From a virus, in the IMG/VR virus record IMGVR_UViG_3300050132_000248, positions 53,332-117,331 of that record: DNA of 64,000 nucleotides; one strand, 5' to 3'. A program made the position numbers and the translations under genes. The notes under the pieces were generated by a model. The model searched no databases. It was given only the letters and a program-made list of their open reading frames with translations, and had not been told where the DNA came from. Shown one piece after another: positions 56,880 through 63,918 of this stretch; the first letter of the stretch is position 1; every line of letters starts with the position of its first letter.

Positions 56880-57616
56880 GAACATTGAAATTTGGTAAAC
56901 AAGCGCCTAAACTTGATAGTAGAACATTGATGTTAAGTAACTATTTAACTCCATCTTTAACACCTCCTCCTGCATCCTTGGATAATTTGGCAAGGATATA
57001 TTCTAATCTAAAAATCTCTGATCCTACAAAATTATTTCCCATGGATGACAATGATCAATATGGTGATTGCACGATAGCTGGTATTTCTCATGCTGACACA
57101 GTTTATAAAGGATTGATTGGAAAGAAGAGTATTTTGAGTAGTAGAAAGGTGTTAAAACTCTATCTTAAACTTACAGGAGGAGAGGATACAGGACTTAATG
57201 AACTTGATGTATTAAACTATTGGCATAAAAACTCTGTAAATGGAGATAAAATAGATGCATATGTTTCTATTGATCATAAGAATCATACTAATATAATGCA
57301 AGCTATTAGATTATTTGGAGGTGCTTATATAGGATTTCAGGTACAGGAAAACTGTATTCAGGAATTTGATGCACATGAACCATGGACTCCAGGAACATTA
57401 ACACAAGACGGTCATGCTGTATATGTAGTAGCTTATGATAATATTGGTGTAACTGTTCTTACATGGGGTAATACTCAAAAAGGTACATGGGCTTGGTGGG
57501 ATGAATGTGTGGATGAAGCTTATGCTATTCTTCCTCCTGAGGCAGAGAATACCGTCTTTGAACCAGGATTTAATTTTGCTCAATTACAAGTTGATCTCAA
57601 TCTATTAAAAAAATAA
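56876..57616 (+). CDS. Papain-like cysteine peptidase
   Basis: A 246-residue protein whose residues line up with a papain-type triad: Cys65 in NDQYGDCTIAG, His180 in DGHAVYVVAY and Asn199 in TWGNTQKG. The order Cys-His-Asn, the QYGDC context and the GHAV segment support a papain-like fold. The N-terminus (~1-50) is Pro/Leu-rich and lacks a signal. Possible roles are cutting peptidoglycan cross-bridges, maturing virion proteins, or attacking a host protein; the place in the lysis cluster favours the first, but Gly-Gly motifs in cargo proteins make the second worth testing. It follows the 51-residue gene by overlap. Confidence 0.7.
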   Translation: MRTLKFGKQAPKLDSRTLMLSNYLTPSLTPPPASLDNLARIYSNLKISDPTKLFPMDDNDQYGDCTIAGISHADTVYKGLIGKKSILSSRKVLKLYLKLTGGEDTGLNELDVLNYWHKNSVNGDKIDAYVSIDHKNHTNIMQAIRLFGGAYIGFQVQENCIQEFDAHEPWTPGTLTQDGHAVYVVAYDNIGVTVLTWGNTQKGTWAWWDECVDEAYAILPPEAENTVFEPGFNFAQLQVDLNLLKK

Positions 57617-57653
57617 TATTATAATAATTATTCACTCTTAAAATTCAAATAAA

Positions 57654-57905
57654 ATGGAAAATGTTCAAAAAATAGTAGTTGGTAAAAACTACTCAGTAAA
57701 TCATGATGCCACAGTACTTGATCCTAAAACAGGAACACAAGTATCAGCAAAAGATGTTCTTTGTGCAGAAGCACCTGCAGCCATTCTAGCACTTCAGGCA
57801 GCAGAAGCTTTAACTCAGAATATTTTTATGAAGATGCTATATGGAACTATAGCTTCAGCTATACAAGGTTTGTTAGCTGTATTATGTCCACCAACGGTAA
57901 AATAA
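57654..57905 (+). CDS. Small protein with possible membrane-active helix
   Basis: An 83-residue protein with a Val/Asp-rich N-terminal half and an Ala/Leu-rich helix at ~38-78 that could lie in or on a membrane. The leader before the ATG (cactcttaaaattcaaat) is A-rich, similar to other strong starts here. It precedes the membrane-anchored spanin-like gene. No family is recognised. Confidence 0.45.
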   Translation: MENVQKIVVGKNYSVNHDATVLDPKTGTQVSAKDVLCAEAPAAILALQAAEALTQNIFMKMLYGTIASAIQGLLAVLCPPTVK

Positions 57906-57908
57906 ACT

Positions 57909-58532
57909 ATGAAAGTAAACTGGTTGCATATAGTCCTGATATTCATAATTGGGGCAATTAGCATGGGATGGGGTCTGACTAAATGTTCAGGTGATAAGCA
58001 ATTAAAAACTGCAAAAAAATCAACCTCTGACATTCAGATCCTTTACACCAGTTTACTAAAAGCGAGGAATACTACAATAGTTATTCATTCGTCTTATCCT
58101 ATTCTCTATCCAGATTCAATCTTTCCACCTCCAAAAATAATTACATTTACAAAAACAGATACAAGTTGCAATTCTACATCTACTCAAGACTTCACCTATG
58201 GTAAATTATCTTTTACACTTGATGAACTCATTCATAATTGTTATCCTTATGAGAGACACATCCGTAAATTAAAGATTCCTGTAGATTCAGTTGAAACTTG
58301 CTGGACTAATACAATACATGATACAGTTCCTATTTATCATCCTAAAACTCATTATCTTGTTGGAGGAAGTTTAATAGGTTCAGATTTTAAGAGATTTCCT
58401 AATTTTGATTTGAATGCAGGAATCAGTTTAGGAGATATTATTATTATCAGAATAGGTGGAGAGTACAATATTTATCATTCAGAACTATATGGTAAATTAG
58501 GAATTGACATCATTTTAGACAAACGTAAATAA
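57909..58532 (+). CDS. Membrane-anchored spanin-like protein
   Basis: A 207-residue protein with an N-terminal membrane anchor (residues ~5-22). A Cys follows at 26, but Lys at -1 argues against a lipobox. Next come a long hydrophilic segment with a few Cys residues and a C-terminal beta-rich region (~150-203). A single N-terminal anchor with a periplasmic domain, downstream of holin and endolysin genes, fits an inner-membrane spanin or other envelope protein. The beta-rich tail is unusual for a spanin and may instead bind the outer membrane. Confidence 0.45.
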   Translation: MKVNWLHIVLIFIIGAISMGWGLTKCSGDKQLKTAKKSTSDIQILYTSLLKARNTTIVIHSSYPILYPDSIFPPPKIITFTKTDTSCNSTSTQDFTYGKLSFTLDELIHNCYPYERHIRKLKIPVDSVETCWTNTIHDTVPIYHPKTHYLVGGSLIGSDFKRFPNFDLNAGISLGDIIIIRIGGEYNIYHSELYGKLGIDIILDKRK

Positions 58533-58560
58533 TTATTAACTAACACTAAATTAATTTATT

Positions 58561-58854
58561 ATGGCACAAAATCACGGGGCATTACTTAATGGCACAACAG
58601 ATATAGTTGGTGCTATCGCCAGTTTCAATATTGGAATTGACACAAATTACGGAATAACTCTTCAGGCAGGAACAGTTGCTGTAGATGTATTCTCTGCTCA
58701 AGCAGATGGATTGTTACCTGCAACTCTTTATCATTATCAAGCTGTTATTATAGTGAATAGTGTAACATATTTAGGAAATGATGTAACATTTATAACATTA
58801 GCTGACTCCCCTATTCCTACTGTTTCTACACTTGATGCTACTAACATCACATAA
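58561..58854 (+). CDS. Small Fn3-like beta-sandwich protein
   Basis: A 97-residue protein with the late strands of a fibronectin type III fold: LLPATLYHYQAVIIVN and GNDVTFITL. Fn3-like modules are common as add-on surface domains in phages of Bacteroidota. It has no signal or membrane segment. It ends one base before the next small gene. It may be a virion decoration or fibre accessory protein. Confidence 0.55.
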   Translation: MAQNHGALLNGTTDIVGAIASFNIGIDTNYGITLQAGTVAVDVFSAQADGLLPATLYHYQAVIIVNSVTYLGNDVTFITLADSPIPTVSTLDATNIT

Positions 58855-58855
58855 T

Positions 58856-58975
58856 ATGTGGATTATTTCAGCGATATTTTTGGCTCTCCTGATAGGATGG
58901 TGGTTTGGCAACAAACATGGTCATCATATCAGGAGACCAAAAGTTCGCACTAAAAAAGCAACCAATGTTTTCTAA
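58856..58975 (+). CDS. 39-residue single-pass membrane microprotein
   Basis: A 39-codon frame starting one base after the previous stop. Residues ~2-18 (starting MWIISAIFLALLIGWWFG) form a membrane helix; the rest is basic and rich in His, Arg and Lys, a positive-inside tail. Compact coding with a clear topology makes it a plausible real gene, perhaps a small lysis or membrane modulator. Confidence 0.55.
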   Translation: MWIISAIFLALLIGWWFGNKHGHHIRRPKVRTKKATNVF

Positions 58976-58988
58976 TTAAATCAACTAC

Positions 58989-60002
58989 ATGTTTAAGCAA
59001 GAAGAAATAGGAAGAATTGCACAACAGGCTTGTATTGATCATCCTGATATGAGATCATCAGCCCTAGCAGAAATGCTCAAAAAGAAATATCCTAAAATAT
59101 TTAAATCTACAGAACAAGCAAGAACAAGAATTAGATTTTACAGAGGAAAGCATGGAAAAGAACATAGAAAATATTTAAAGAGTGAAATAATACAATATAA
59201 ACCATTAGGTAAGCCTATTGAAACTCCAAAGGTGTTGCTGATAGACGTTGAAACATTACCTAATTCAGCATGGACATGGGGAATATGGCAACAGAACATA
59301 CATCTGGAACAACTTATTAGGAGTGGCTGTCTATTATCATTTTCTTGTAAGTATTTATTTGAACCTGAAGTGTTCTCTGAAATACTCACTCCTCAAGAAG
59401 CAATAGATCATAATGATGAGAGACTTGTTAAATTGGCATGGAAGTGGTTAGAGGATGTAGAAATACTTATTGCTCATAATGGGAAAGCTTTTGATACACA
59501 ATATCTTAACTCAAGATTCATAGTTCATAACTTACCACCACCAGCACCATATAAAATTATTGACACTCTTAATATTCGTAAGGTAACAAGATTTCCAATG
59601 AATAGTCTAAAGTTCTTATGTAAGGAATTAGGACTTAGAGAAAAGATAGATAATGATGGTTTTGAACTTTGGGCAGGATGTGAACATGGTGAACAAGAGG
59701 CTTTAGATGAGATGTTAGAATACAACAAAGGAGATGTGTTAGCATTGGAAGACTTATATGTAAGAATAAGAACATGGTTACCAAATCATCCCAATCTCTC
59801 CTTATATGTAGAAGGAAAAGATGCTATATGTGGAAGATGCTTATCAAAGAAGGAAATGGAATATGTTGGAGATTATGCTACTAATGTAAACTTATTTAAG
59901 AGTTATCGTTGTTCAGAGTGTGGATCAATATCAAGAGTTAGACTCTCATCTACACCAAGGAGTAAAAAGCCTAATTTGTTAATTAATACATCAGTACAAT
60001 AA
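58989..60002 (+). CDS. DEDDy-type 3'-5' exonuclease with Zn-finger tail
   Basis: A 337-residue protein. Residues ~1-60 resemble a small helical DNA-binding domain with an ARTRIRFYRG end. An RNase H-like exonuclease follows with Asp86/Glu88 (DVET), Asp169 (HNGKAFD) and Tyr245/Asp249 (YNKGD), the DEDDy pattern of DnaQ-type nucleases that bind two metal ions. The C-terminus has CxxC at 281/284 and 308/311, a zinc finger. It could act in DNA repair, recombination or degradation. Its place among late genes rather than beside a polymerase is unusual. It overlaps a tandem repeat that leads to the next gene. Confidence 0.8.
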   Translation: MFKQEEIGRIAQQACIDHPDMRSSALAEMLKKKYPKIFKSTEQARTRIRFYRGKHGKEHRKYLKSEIIQYKPLGKPIETPKVLLIDVETLPNSAWTWGIWQQNIHLEQLIRSGCLLSFSCKYLFEPEVFSEILTPQEAIDHNDERLVKLAWKWLEDVEILIAHNGKAFDTQYLNSRFIVHNLPPPAPYKIIDTLNIRKVTRFPMNSLKFLCKELGLREKIDNDGFELWAGCEHGEQEALDEMLEYNKGDVLALEDLYVRIRTWLPNHPNLSLYVEGKDAICGRCLSKKEMEYVGDYATNVNLFKSYRCSECGSISRVRLSSTPRSKKPNLLINTSVQ

Positions 60003-60034
60003 GTGTTTTTCATAAGTAATAAGTGTTTTTCATA
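59998..60034 (+). repeat. Two direct 17-bp repeats before small ORF
   Basis: Two identical copies of aataagtgtttttcata start at 59998 and 60018, a period of 20 bases. They span the stop of the exonuclease gene and end at the ATG of the next gene. This may be an operator, a duplicated leader or a slippage product. Confidence 0.8.
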
Positions 60035-60261
60035 TGATAACTCATTCTGTAAAAGGTAAGAGACATATATTAGGAATGAATGAGGAAGATTTTCAAATCT
60101 TTGCAGAGGTGATATGGTTAATACAACATGGAGTTCCTTCTATTGGATTTAATCGAAAACCTTTAACTCCTAAACAACAAAAAATAGTTGAAGAAATATT
60201 TTCAAGATTTAGCTATGACGATAATTTTGGAATTTATTTAAATAGAATGACAGGACAGTAA
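60034..60261 (+). CDS. Small protein, function unknown
   Basis: A 75-residue protein with a helical pattern (helix about 15-32 and 46-60), basic near both ends, with no membrane segment or known motif. Its start follows two 17-base direct repeats that could control it. It lies between the exonuclease and the HNH endonuclease genes, where small regulators are common. Confidence 0.45.
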   Translation: MITHSVKGKRHILGMNEEDFQIFAEVIWLIQHGVPSIGFNRKPLTPKQQKIVEEIFSRFSYDDNFGIYLNRMTGQ

Positions 60262-60304
60262 TAAATGTAACAAAAATGTACTAAATTTGTGACAAAATTT
60301 AAAT

Positions 60305-60886
60305 ATGACAAAAGAAATTAACTACGTCATGGAGGAATCTGAAATTTGGAAAGATATTTCAGGATATGAAGGAATATATCAGATAAGTAATTTAGGAAGA
60401 GTTAAATCTCTTTCCAGATATACAAAGAATGGAGGAGGAGTATTGTGTTTAAGAAAAGAAACTTTTCTCACTCATTCTCTTTCTGCTAAAGGATATCATA
60501 GAGTGAAGTTATATAAAGATGATGGTAAAATAAAACATACTTTTTCTATTCATAAATTGGTAGCTCTTTCTTTTTTGGATAATTCTCATAATCTTCCTGA
60601 GATTAACCATAAAGATGGAATAAAAGACAATAATAGAAAGAGTAATCTTGAATGGTGTACCAGATCTCATAATATTAGAGAAACTTATAAGTTACATTTA
60701 AGACCTGAAAATACATATAAAGGGAGTGGAAATAAAATGGCAAAATTGACAGAAGAACAAGTTCTACAAATTAGAGAAAGATACTCTAAAGGAGAGATAT
60801 TTCAAACAGAATTAGCTAAAGAATATCATGTTGTTCATAGTTTAATAGGAATGATTATTAACAGAAAAATTTGGAATCATATATGA
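60305..60886 (+). CDS. NUMOD4-HNH homing endonuclease
   Basis: A 193-residue protein. Residues ~14-45 (EIWKDISGYEGIYQISNLGR) form a NUMOD4 motif, followed by an HNH nuclease centre at ~99-120 (NHKDG with His102 and NRKSNLEW with Asn114) and a C-terminal helical DNA-binding part with a helix-turn-helix look. Free-standing HNH endonucleases spread as selfish elements by cutting alleles that lack them. A TAAATTTG box lies at 60282, 23 bases upstream, suggesting its own promoter. The start at 60305 or the in-frame ATG at 60329 are both possible. Its stop overlaps the next start (ATGA). Confidence 0.85.
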   Translation: MTKEINYVMEESEIWKDISGYEGIYQISNLGRVKSLSRYTKNGGGVLCLRKETFLTHSLSAKGYHRVKLYKDDGKIKHTFSIHKLVALSFLDNSHNLPEINHKDGIKDNNRKSNLEWCTRSHNIRETYKLHLRPENTYKGSGNKMAKLTEEQVLQIRERYSKGEIFQTELAKEYHVVHSLIGMIINRKIWNHI

Positions 60887-61899
60887 GAGATTTAAAATTT
60901 ATAACAACTTGTCCGACAGATACTTACTTTTCATGGCAGGTACATTTATGGCTTGAAAGTTTAAAACAATTAGGACATTCAAATAAAGCAATTGTACTTT
61001 TATTTAGTCCTTTAGGAAGACCAATTAATCCTATATGGGAAAAAATTCATAAATTATATCCTGAATCAGAATTTCATACTTATGTGGATGATGGAACAAT
61101 AAATCCTTTTCTTGGTATTTACATTCCAATATTACGTTTATATTCAATGAAAAAATATTGTGAAGAGTATCCAGAGATAGATAAATGTGCTGTGTTTTAT
61201 TGTGATAGTGATATTATTTTTACAGAAAAGTTTAATATAGATCATCTTTTAGAGGATGAAATTATTTATCTTTCTGATACTAATAGTTATATAAATGCTT
61301 CTTATTTTGATAGTAAAATAAAAGATGTTCTTCCTGATAGGTTAGAAGATTATAAAAAGATAGATGTACTTAATGAGGCAGCTAAAATTGTAGGAATTGA
61401 TAGACAAATTTGTGAGAAGAATAATTTACATTCAGGAGGAACTCAATATCTACTCAAAAATACAAATGCTGATTTTTGGAAAACTATTTTTAAAAAATGT
61501 ATACCTCTCTTATCCTATTTAAGAGATATTAATAAGCAATATTTTGCAAATGAAGATAAAGGTTATCAATCTTGGACCTGTGATATGTGGTTGGTTTTAT
61601 GGGAATTATGGAAAAGAGGATTTGAAACCAAAATTGTAGATGAGATGTCATTCAGTTGGGCACCTGATCCAATTGAGAAACTAACTACTTGTCCTATATA
61701 TCATAATGCAGGAATTACAGGAGAATTTATGGATGGTATTCCTTATTTCTATAAAGGGAAATATCATACAGGAACTAATCCAATGATTGATACTCATCTA
61801 CAGACAGTGATTAATAATGAGGAATCAAAAAAACATTGTACTTGGTTCTATGCTAATGCACTTAATGAACTCAATCAAAAATATCATATTGACTATTAA
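60883..61899 (+). CDS. GT-A-type glycosyltransferase
   Basis: Starting at ATG 60883 (overlapping the HNH stop), a 338-residue protein with a Rossmann-like N-terminal region and a DSD motif (108-110) at the end of a strand (VFYCDSDIIF), which in GT-A enzymes binds metal and sugar nucleotide. The later HNAG/WAPDP region could be the acceptor part. It may modify phage DNA, host surface glycans or virion proteins. It lies directly before two genes with Thr-rich tails, so O-glycosylation of the Thr tracts is an attractive idea, not a proof. No membrane segment or signal is present, so it acts in the cytoplasm. Confidence 0.7.
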   Translation: MRDLKFITTCPTDTYFSWQVHLWLESLKQLGHSNKAIVLLFSPLGRPINPIWEKIHKLYPESEFHTYVDDGTINPFLGIYIPILRLYSMKKYCEEYPEIDKCAVFYCDSDIIFTEKFNIDHLLEDEIIYLSDTNSYINASYFDSKIKDVLPDRLEDYKKIDVLNEAAKIVGIDRQICEKNNLHSGGTQYLLKNTNADFWKTIFKKCIPLLSYLRDINKQYFANEDKGYQSWTCDMWLVLWELWKRGFETKIVDEMSFSWAPDPIEKLTTCPIYHNAGITGEFMDGIPYFYKGKYHTGTNPMIDTHLQTVINNEESKKHCTWFYANALNELNQKYHIDY

Positions 61900-61917
61900 C
61901 AATTAATACATACTAAA

Positions 61918-62391
61918 ATGATACCTAATAAACGTAATCTTAAAGCTTATGTCAGACTTGATGGCATGAAAAGAGTAGTTGCCGGAAGTCTAATTCTTCG
62001 TAAGCATATGCCAAAGATGGGCAAGTGGGAAGAAGTGCCAGCTTATGAATGTTGTAATCCAGTTTCTTCTGGTACTACCACCACTACTACAACAATAACT
62101 GGTTCTCCAACTAGATATGCTATGTCAGTTAATTATTATATAAGTGATGGAGCAGCCTGTACAGATGGAATGAGTAACACATCTACAGTATATTCTGGTT
62201 ATCCTCCTGAAAGCATGGTAGGAAAAAGACTGTATACAAATATGTCTCTAACTACTCCATATGTTGAAGCAGGAACTGTTTATCCTATATATAGGAAATT
62301 TATAGTTGTTGCAGGACTCTTTGGTTATTATTCTATGCAGATTGATCCTGTTACTAGTAATGTATTAAGTGTTAATATATGTACAAGTTAA
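61918..62391 (+). CDS. Thr-linked short structural protein (paralogue 1)
   Basis: A 157-residue protein: an N-terminal module (1-48, MIPNKRNLKAYVR ... YECCN), a short Thr-rich linker (~52-61), then a beta-rich module (~62-157) ending LSVNICTS, similar in pattern to the first C-terminal module of the nozzle protein. The N-terminal module is nearly repeated in the next gene. Basic residues and the CC pair suggest a docking domain. Likely a fibre or decoration protein. Confidence 0.6.
   Translation: MIPNKRNLKAYVRLDGMKRVVAGSLILRKHMPKMGKWEEVPAYECCNPVSSGTTTTTTTITGSPTRYAMSVNYYISDGAACTDGMSNTSTVYSGYPPESMVGKRLYTNMSLTTPYVEAGTVYPIYRKFIVVAGLFGYYSMQIDPVTSNVLSVNICTS
62073..62100 (+). repeat. Thr-codon linker tract (paralogue 1)
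   Basis: Short ACN tract joining N-terminal docking module and C-terminal module. Confidence 0.8.
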
Positions 62392-62403
62392 ATATATAAG
62401 AAC

Positions 62404-62658
62404 ATGATACCAAATAAGAGAAGTTTAAAAGCTTATGTCCGTTATGATGGAAATAAGAAAATTGTTCCCGGAAGTTTAATTCTTGCCAGAAAGAAACCTT
62501 TGGTCGGTAATTGGAAAGAGGTTCCAGCATATGAGTGTTGCAATTATACAACTACCACGAGTACTACTCATACAACCACAAGTACGACTACTGTAGCTCC
62601 AACCACTACCACATCTACAACTCATTTGACAACAACCACGACAACTAGCCACTCTTAA
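62404..62658 (+). CDS. Thr-tailed short structural protein (paralogue 2)
   Basis: An 84-residue protein whose first 48 residues closely match those of the gene before (MIPNKR, LKAYVRYDG, GSLIL, EVPAYECCN). It then ends in a Thr-rich tail (49-83) with VAPTTTT and no C-terminal module. It looks like a duplicated docking unit that lost its module or now displays only the tail. The glycosyltransferase gene lies upstream. Confidence 0.6.
   Translation: MIPNKRSLKAYVRYDGNKKIVPGSLILARKKPLVGNWKEVPAYECCNYTTTTSTTHTTTSTTTVAPTTTTSTTHLTTTTTTSHS
62549..62651 (+). repeat. Thr-codon tract (paralogue 2)
   Basis: Long ACN tract forming almost the whole C-terminal half of the short gene. Confidence 0.85.
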
Positions 62659-62669
62659 AAATTAGATAA

Positions 62670-63086
62670 ATGGACTTTTTTCCTGATACCATAGTGGGTA
62701 AATCATCATCTCCTTTAGAGATGACAATGGAGGATATTGCTGGAAAATTTGACTATTTCCAACGTCAAATTCATCTATTACATTTCCAAACTCCTTCCTA
62801 TAGCGAGCACAAAGGTTTACAAATTTGGGATATCCTTCCAGGTCAGCTAGATGAATTTTTGGAAAAAATAATGGGATATGAAGGACGAAAAATAAAGAGT
62901 TATTCAACTCCTCCTATTGTAGACTATTCCATGGAACTTCCTAAGAAGATATTGACTGATTTGAAGGAGTTTGCTAAACAATTAGAGAGTTATGGAAGAC
63001 TCAAGAACTATTCAGACATTGAGAACCTTGCACAGTCGCTTAGCGGAAGTGCAAGTCAGGTTTTGTATTTGCTTACACTATCATAA
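62670..63086 (+). CDS. Ferritin/Dps-like helical protein
   Basis: A 138-residue helical protein. A first helix with QIHLLHFQTPSYSEHKGL matches the pattern of Dps and ferritin-like proteins in phages (His, Trp or Phe, Ser and EH residues at metal sites), followed by a second helix with EFLEKIMGYEG and two more helices. This is like the DUF5856 family. Such proteins may bind metal or protect DNA, but only part of the metal-ligand set is visible. The next gene starts on the last base of its stop codon. Confidence 0.6.
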   Translation: MDFFPDTIVGKSSSPLEMTMEDIAGKFDYFQRQIHLLHFQTPSYSEHKGLQIWDILPGQLDEFLEKIMGYEGRKIKSYSTPPIVDYSMELPKKILTDLKEFAKQLESYGRLKNYSDIENLAQSLSGSASQVLYLLTLS

Positions 63087-63370
63087 TGGAAGTACATAGA
63101 AAGAATTTCCCAGAGGTGATGATTGACAATGACGAAATTTTTATTGACAGTATTATTGGAATTACCGAGGCAGTGGATGAATTCTCTTCTATGGAAATCA
63201 CAAATACAGGACATTCTTTCAATTTCAGAATAGCTCCCAGTACAAATAAATATTTAGAACCTATTCTATACGAGATATTAAAATTTAGTAATATGTTTGG
63301 TATACATTTGGATCTAAGTAAAAGCATGAAGATAAATTCAACAATTAATTTTGAATTGGAAATAATTTAA
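63086..63370 (+). CDS. Small acidic protein, function unknown
   Basis: A 94-residue protein with short strands and helices, Glu/Asp/Ile-rich, no membrane segment. Its ATG shares a base with the TAA of the previous gene (TAATG), so the two are coupled. No family is recognised. Confidence 0.45.
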   Translation: MEVHRKNFPEVMIDNDEIFIDSIIGITEAVDEFSSMEITNTGHSFNFRIAPSTNKYLEPILYEILKFSNMFGIHLDLSKSMKINSTINFELEII

Positions 63371-63383
63371 TCAATTTAATGTG

Positions 63384-63391
63384 TATCTTTG
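63384..63391 (+). promoter_or_regulatory. TAnnTTTG promoter box
   Basis: TATCTTTG matches the Bacteroidota -7 consensus, 22 bases before the ATG at 63414. A clean -33 TTG is lacking (nearest at 63356, 25 bases away). The upstream sequence tttaatcaa is shared with the 31017 region. Confidence 0.5.
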
Positions 63392-63413
63392 TCTCTCACT
63401 AATTTAATTAAAT

Positions 63414-63704
63414 ATGGCATATGATTCAAATAAAAGTTATCAATGGAACCCTGATGAACAATTTACAATTTCAGGAAGAGATTTTGGTCTAATTCTTAAC
63501 ACAATAAGAAGTATTCTAAGCACAGAATCAGCACAACAGATTCTACTTGCAGCAAGGACAAATGATGTTCTTGAAAAAATAATGATAGAGAATGTTGAAC
63601 AAGGAAAAATAGTTGAAAAATCAACTGAAAAAAAAGAATCCTTTAAACTTAAAAAGTATGAAACAAATGATGAATGGTCCAATGGCATCACAGAAAATGA
63701 GTAA
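63414..63704 (+). CDS. Small charged protein, function unknown
   Basis: A 96-residue protein with a helical middle part (~20-58) and a Lys/Glu-rich C-terminus. It follows a TAnnTTTG box, so it may start a new transcript. It overlaps the next gene by about 47 bases. I recognise no family. Confidence 0.5.
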   Translation: MAYDSNKSYQWNPDEQFTISGRDFGLILNTIRSILSTESAQQILLAARTNDVLEKIMIENVEQGKIVEKSTEKKESFKLKKYETNDEWSNGITENE

Positions 63705-63903
63705 AAAACCTATGAAAAAGATGCTACCAATGAAAAAGAAACCCACATCAGTTCCTGTAAGGTCTCAACCAACAAGAATGATGCCTCCTCAACAGGGGCC
63801 AATGCAACAGGGTCCACAACAGCAATTTCAACCTCAGCAACCTCCAATGAAAAAAGGTGGAAAAATGAAGAGGAAAAAATGTTGTGGCGGAGGTCGTATA
63901 TAA
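63658..63903 (+). CDS. Basic Met/Pro/Gln-rich protein
   Basis: Starting at ATG 63658 (an earlier in-frame start at 63613 exists), an 81-residue protein made almost only of Met, Lys, Pro and Gln, ending in a Lys-rich CCGGG tail. It is probably disordered and may bind DNA or RNA in the capsid. The start is uncertain because several in-frame ATGs follow one another. It overlaps the preceding gene in another frame. Confidence 0.5.
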   Translation: MKQMMNGPMASQKMSKKPMKKMLPMKKKPTSVPVRSQPTRMMPPQQGPMQQGPQQQFQPQQPPMKKGGKMKRKKCCGGGRI

Positions 63904-63918
63904 CAAAAGGAAGTAATT

